The notes beneath the pieces were generated by a model. That model saw only the letters and a program-made list of their open reading frames with translations. It had not been told where the DNA came from and did no database searches. DNA of 7,566 nucleotides from an uncultured Actinoplanes sp. GTDB lineage: Bacteria > Actinomycetota > Actinomycetes > Mycobacteriales > Micromonosporaceae. The first letter of the stretch is position 1; each line of letters begins with the position of its first letter. Location: the NCBI GenBank assembly GCA_934667465.1, contig CAKUMG010000251.1, forward strand, positions 1 through 7,566. The letters run 5' to 3'. This document shows, in pieces, positions 6,467 through 7,566 of the stretch. The position numbers were made by a program, and so were the translations under genes.

Positions 6467-6597
6467 GCGAGCGGTAGCGGAGGAACCCGGTGCGAGTCCG
6501 GGACGGTCCCGCCACTGTGACCGGGTGCCGCCCGGGTTTCCGTCGGTGACGACGAGCCCGGCCGGGGCCCGGGAGTCAGGAGACTCCGGCCGCTCGC
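6467..6597 (+). promoter_or_regulatory. Cobalamin riboswitch (B12 element)
   Basis: This RNA element in the leader of the chelatase gene binds a cobalamin, probably adenosylcobalamin, and lowers expression when B12 is plentiful. The outer stem P1 is a perfect 8-bp pairing of GCGAGCGG (6467-6474) with CCGCTCGC (6590-6597). Inside it are the conserved segments GAGGAACCCGGTGCGAGTCC (6480-6499), whose CCCGG/CCGGG hairpin is at 6486-6490 and 6498-6502, then CCCGCCACTGTGA (6508-6520). The B12-box-like GAGTCAGGAGACTCCGGCC follows at 6573-6591. No T-tract follows the aptamer, so control is probably at translation initiation of the gene starting at 6643. The variable arm lies between about 6521 and 6572. 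Cobalamin class I versus II cannot be settled from sequence reading alone. Confidence 0.93.
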
Positions 6598-6608
6598 ACC
6601 GACCGCAC

Positions 6609-6634
6609 GCGGGCGTGGACACCCGCGGAAAGGA
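6609..6634 (+). promoter_or_regulatory. Leader hairpin and ribosome-binding site of the chelatase gene
   Basis: A short hairpin GCGGG/CCCGC (6609-6613 with 6622-6626) ends directly at the Shine-Dalgarno stretch GGAAAGGA (6627-6634), which is 8 nt before the GTG start. This is the probable expression platform of the riboswitch. TTTCCG in the aptamer's variable arm (6537-6542) is complementary to CGGAAA (6626-6631) and could mask the site in one conformation. The pairing potential is visible; its use is an inference. Confidence 0.45.
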
Positions 6635-6642
6635 CCCTGGCC

Positions 6643-7566
6643 GTGACGCCGTACCCGTTCTCCGCCGTCGTCGGCCTCGACGATCTGCGCCTCGCCCTGC
6701 TGCTGACCGCGGTCTCACCCGCCGTCGGCGGCGTGCTCGTCCGGGGTGAGAAAGGCACCGCCAAGAGCACCGTCGTGCGGGCGCTCGCCGCCCTGCTCCC
6801 CGAGGTCGACGTGGTGCGCGGCTGCCGCTTCGCCTGCGACCCCGCCGCGCCCGACCCCGCCTGCCCCGACGGCCCGCACGAGCCCGGCGCACCGCACGGG
6901 CACCGCCCGGCCACCCTGGTCGAGCTGCCCGTCGGTGCCACCGAGGACCGCGTGGTCGGCACCCTCGACATCCAGCGCGCGCTCGCCGACGGCGTCAAGG
7001 CCTACGAGCCCGGCCTGCTGGCCGCCGCGCACCGCGGCGCGCTCTACGTCGACGAGGTCAACCTGCTGCCCGACCACCTCGTCGACCTGCTGCTCGACGC
7101 GGCGGCGATGGGCCGCGCCCACGTCGAGCGCGACGGCGTCTCGGTCAAGCACGCCGCCCGGTTCCTGCTGGTCGGCACCATGAACCCCGAGGAGGGCGAG
7201 CCCCGCCCGCAGCTCGTCGACCGGTTCGGCCTGGTCGTCACGGTGGCCGCGCCCCGCGACCCGGTGCAGCGGGCCGAGGTGGTCCGGCGGCGCCTCGCCT
7301 ACGAGGCCGGCCCCGACGCGTTCGCCGCCCGCTTCACCGCCGACGAGGCCGCCCTCGCGGCGCGCATCGTGGCGGCCCGCGCGGCCGTGCCGTCAGTGGT
7401 GCTGCCCGACCGCGAGCTCGACCGCATCGCCCGGATCTCGCTGGCCTACGGTGTCGACGGCATGCGCGCCGACATCGTGGTGGCGCGGTGCGCGGTCGCC
7501 CTGGCGGCCTGGCACGGCCGCGACCGGGTGACCGCCCAGGACGTCGAGGAGGCCGCGCGGCTGGCG
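6643..7566 (+). CDS. Mg/Co-chelatase AAA+ ATPase subunit (3' end outside window)
   Basis: The first 308 codons of a ChlI/BchI-like AAA+ ATPase that drives metal insertion into a tetrapyrrole. In this setting it is the putative cobaltochelatase subunit of cobalamin synthesis, acting with a CobN-type large subunit. Walker A is GEKGTAKST (35-43). A cysteine-bearing segment after it has C61, C65 and C74, as seen in actinobacterial relatives. The conserved [17 protein letters not shown] segment comes next, then Walker [11 protein letters not shown] (D137, E138), sensor-1 [12 protein letters not shown] (N181) and LVDRFGL with the arginine-finger candidate R194. A helical AAA lid follows to the window edge. 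Relatives usually continue into a ChlD-like integrin-I (VWA) domain, which cannot be checked here. The GTG start is supported by GGAAAGGA 8 nt upstream and lies 45 nt after the cobalamin riboswitch, the strongest argument for cobalt rather than magnesium. Downstream cobalamin genes are expected but unseen. Confidence 0.93.
   Translation, partial: MTPYPFSAVVGLDDLRLALLLTAVSPAVGGVLVRGEKGTAKSTVVRALAALLPEVDVVRGCRFACDPAAPDPACPDGPHEPGAPHGHRPATLVELPVGATEDRVVGTLDIQRALADGVKAYEPGLLAAAHRGALYVDEVNLLPDHLVDLLLDAAAMGRAHVERDGVSVKHAARFLLVGTMNPEEGEPRPQLVDRFGLVVTVAAPRDPVQRAEVVRRRLAYEAGPDAFAARFTADEAALAARIVAARAAVPSVVLPDRELDRIARISLAYGVDGMRADIVVARCAVALAAWHGRDRVTAQDVEEAARLA

Noticed and set aside
4614..6515. A 633-codon open frame on the minus strand opposite gntK
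   Set aside because: It is antisense to a clearly conserved kinase, and its composition (Arg/Gly/Pro/His-rich, no recognisable domain) is that of a GC-driven shadow frame.
6609..6640. An intrinsic terminator as the riboswitch expression platform
   Set aside because: The hairpin at 6609-6626 is short and followed by GGAAAGGACC, not T residues, so transcription termination is unlikely.

Overview
The window comes from a high-GC Gram-positive actinomycete. Codon third positions are overwhelmingly G or C, GTG starts are used, and the citrate synthase, c-di-GMP protein and chelatase read like those of Actinoplanes or Micromonospora relatives; this placement rests on protein character, not on a search. 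It holds six protein genes, two of them cut by the window edges, plus a clear cobalamin riboswitch. I see no tRNA, rRNA, CRISPR array, insertion sequence or phage gene.

Left part (1-2838, minus strand): a tandem-domain universal stress protein is followed after 24 nt by a large membrane-anchored GGDEF-EAL protein that runs off the left edge. The two look like one transcription unit, linking stress or dormancy physiology to cyclic-di-GMP signalling.

Divergent region (2839-3101): this carries the promoters of the stress operon and of citrate synthase. It contains two copies of a GTCC-N-GGAC site arranged as an 11-bp inverted repeat 48 nt apart. One copy overlaps a candidate -35 box of the stress gene.

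Middle (3102-6410, plus strand): a complete type II citrate synthase (gltA) ends in a strong hairpin-plus-T6 terminator. A short ArsR-type regulator with no metal-binding cysteines follows, possibly translated from a leaderless mRNA. Then comes a complete FGGY-family gluconokinase, 52 nt downstream and probably cotranscribed with the regulator.

Right part (6411-7566, plus strand): after a GC-rich hairpin without a T-tract comes a cobalamin riboswitch (about 6467-6597). It leads into the start of a Mg/Co-chelatase AAA+ ATPase gene, cut by the right edge. The arrangement indicates B12-feedback control of a cobalt-chelatase and, presumably, of a cobalamin biosynthesis operon beyond the window.

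Most genes belong to familiar families. The parts most worth a second look are the stress/c-di-GMP pair with its degenerate nucleotide-binding motifs, the paired operator-like sites between that operon and gltA, and the compact terminator/promoter/riboswitch junction before the chelatase gene.
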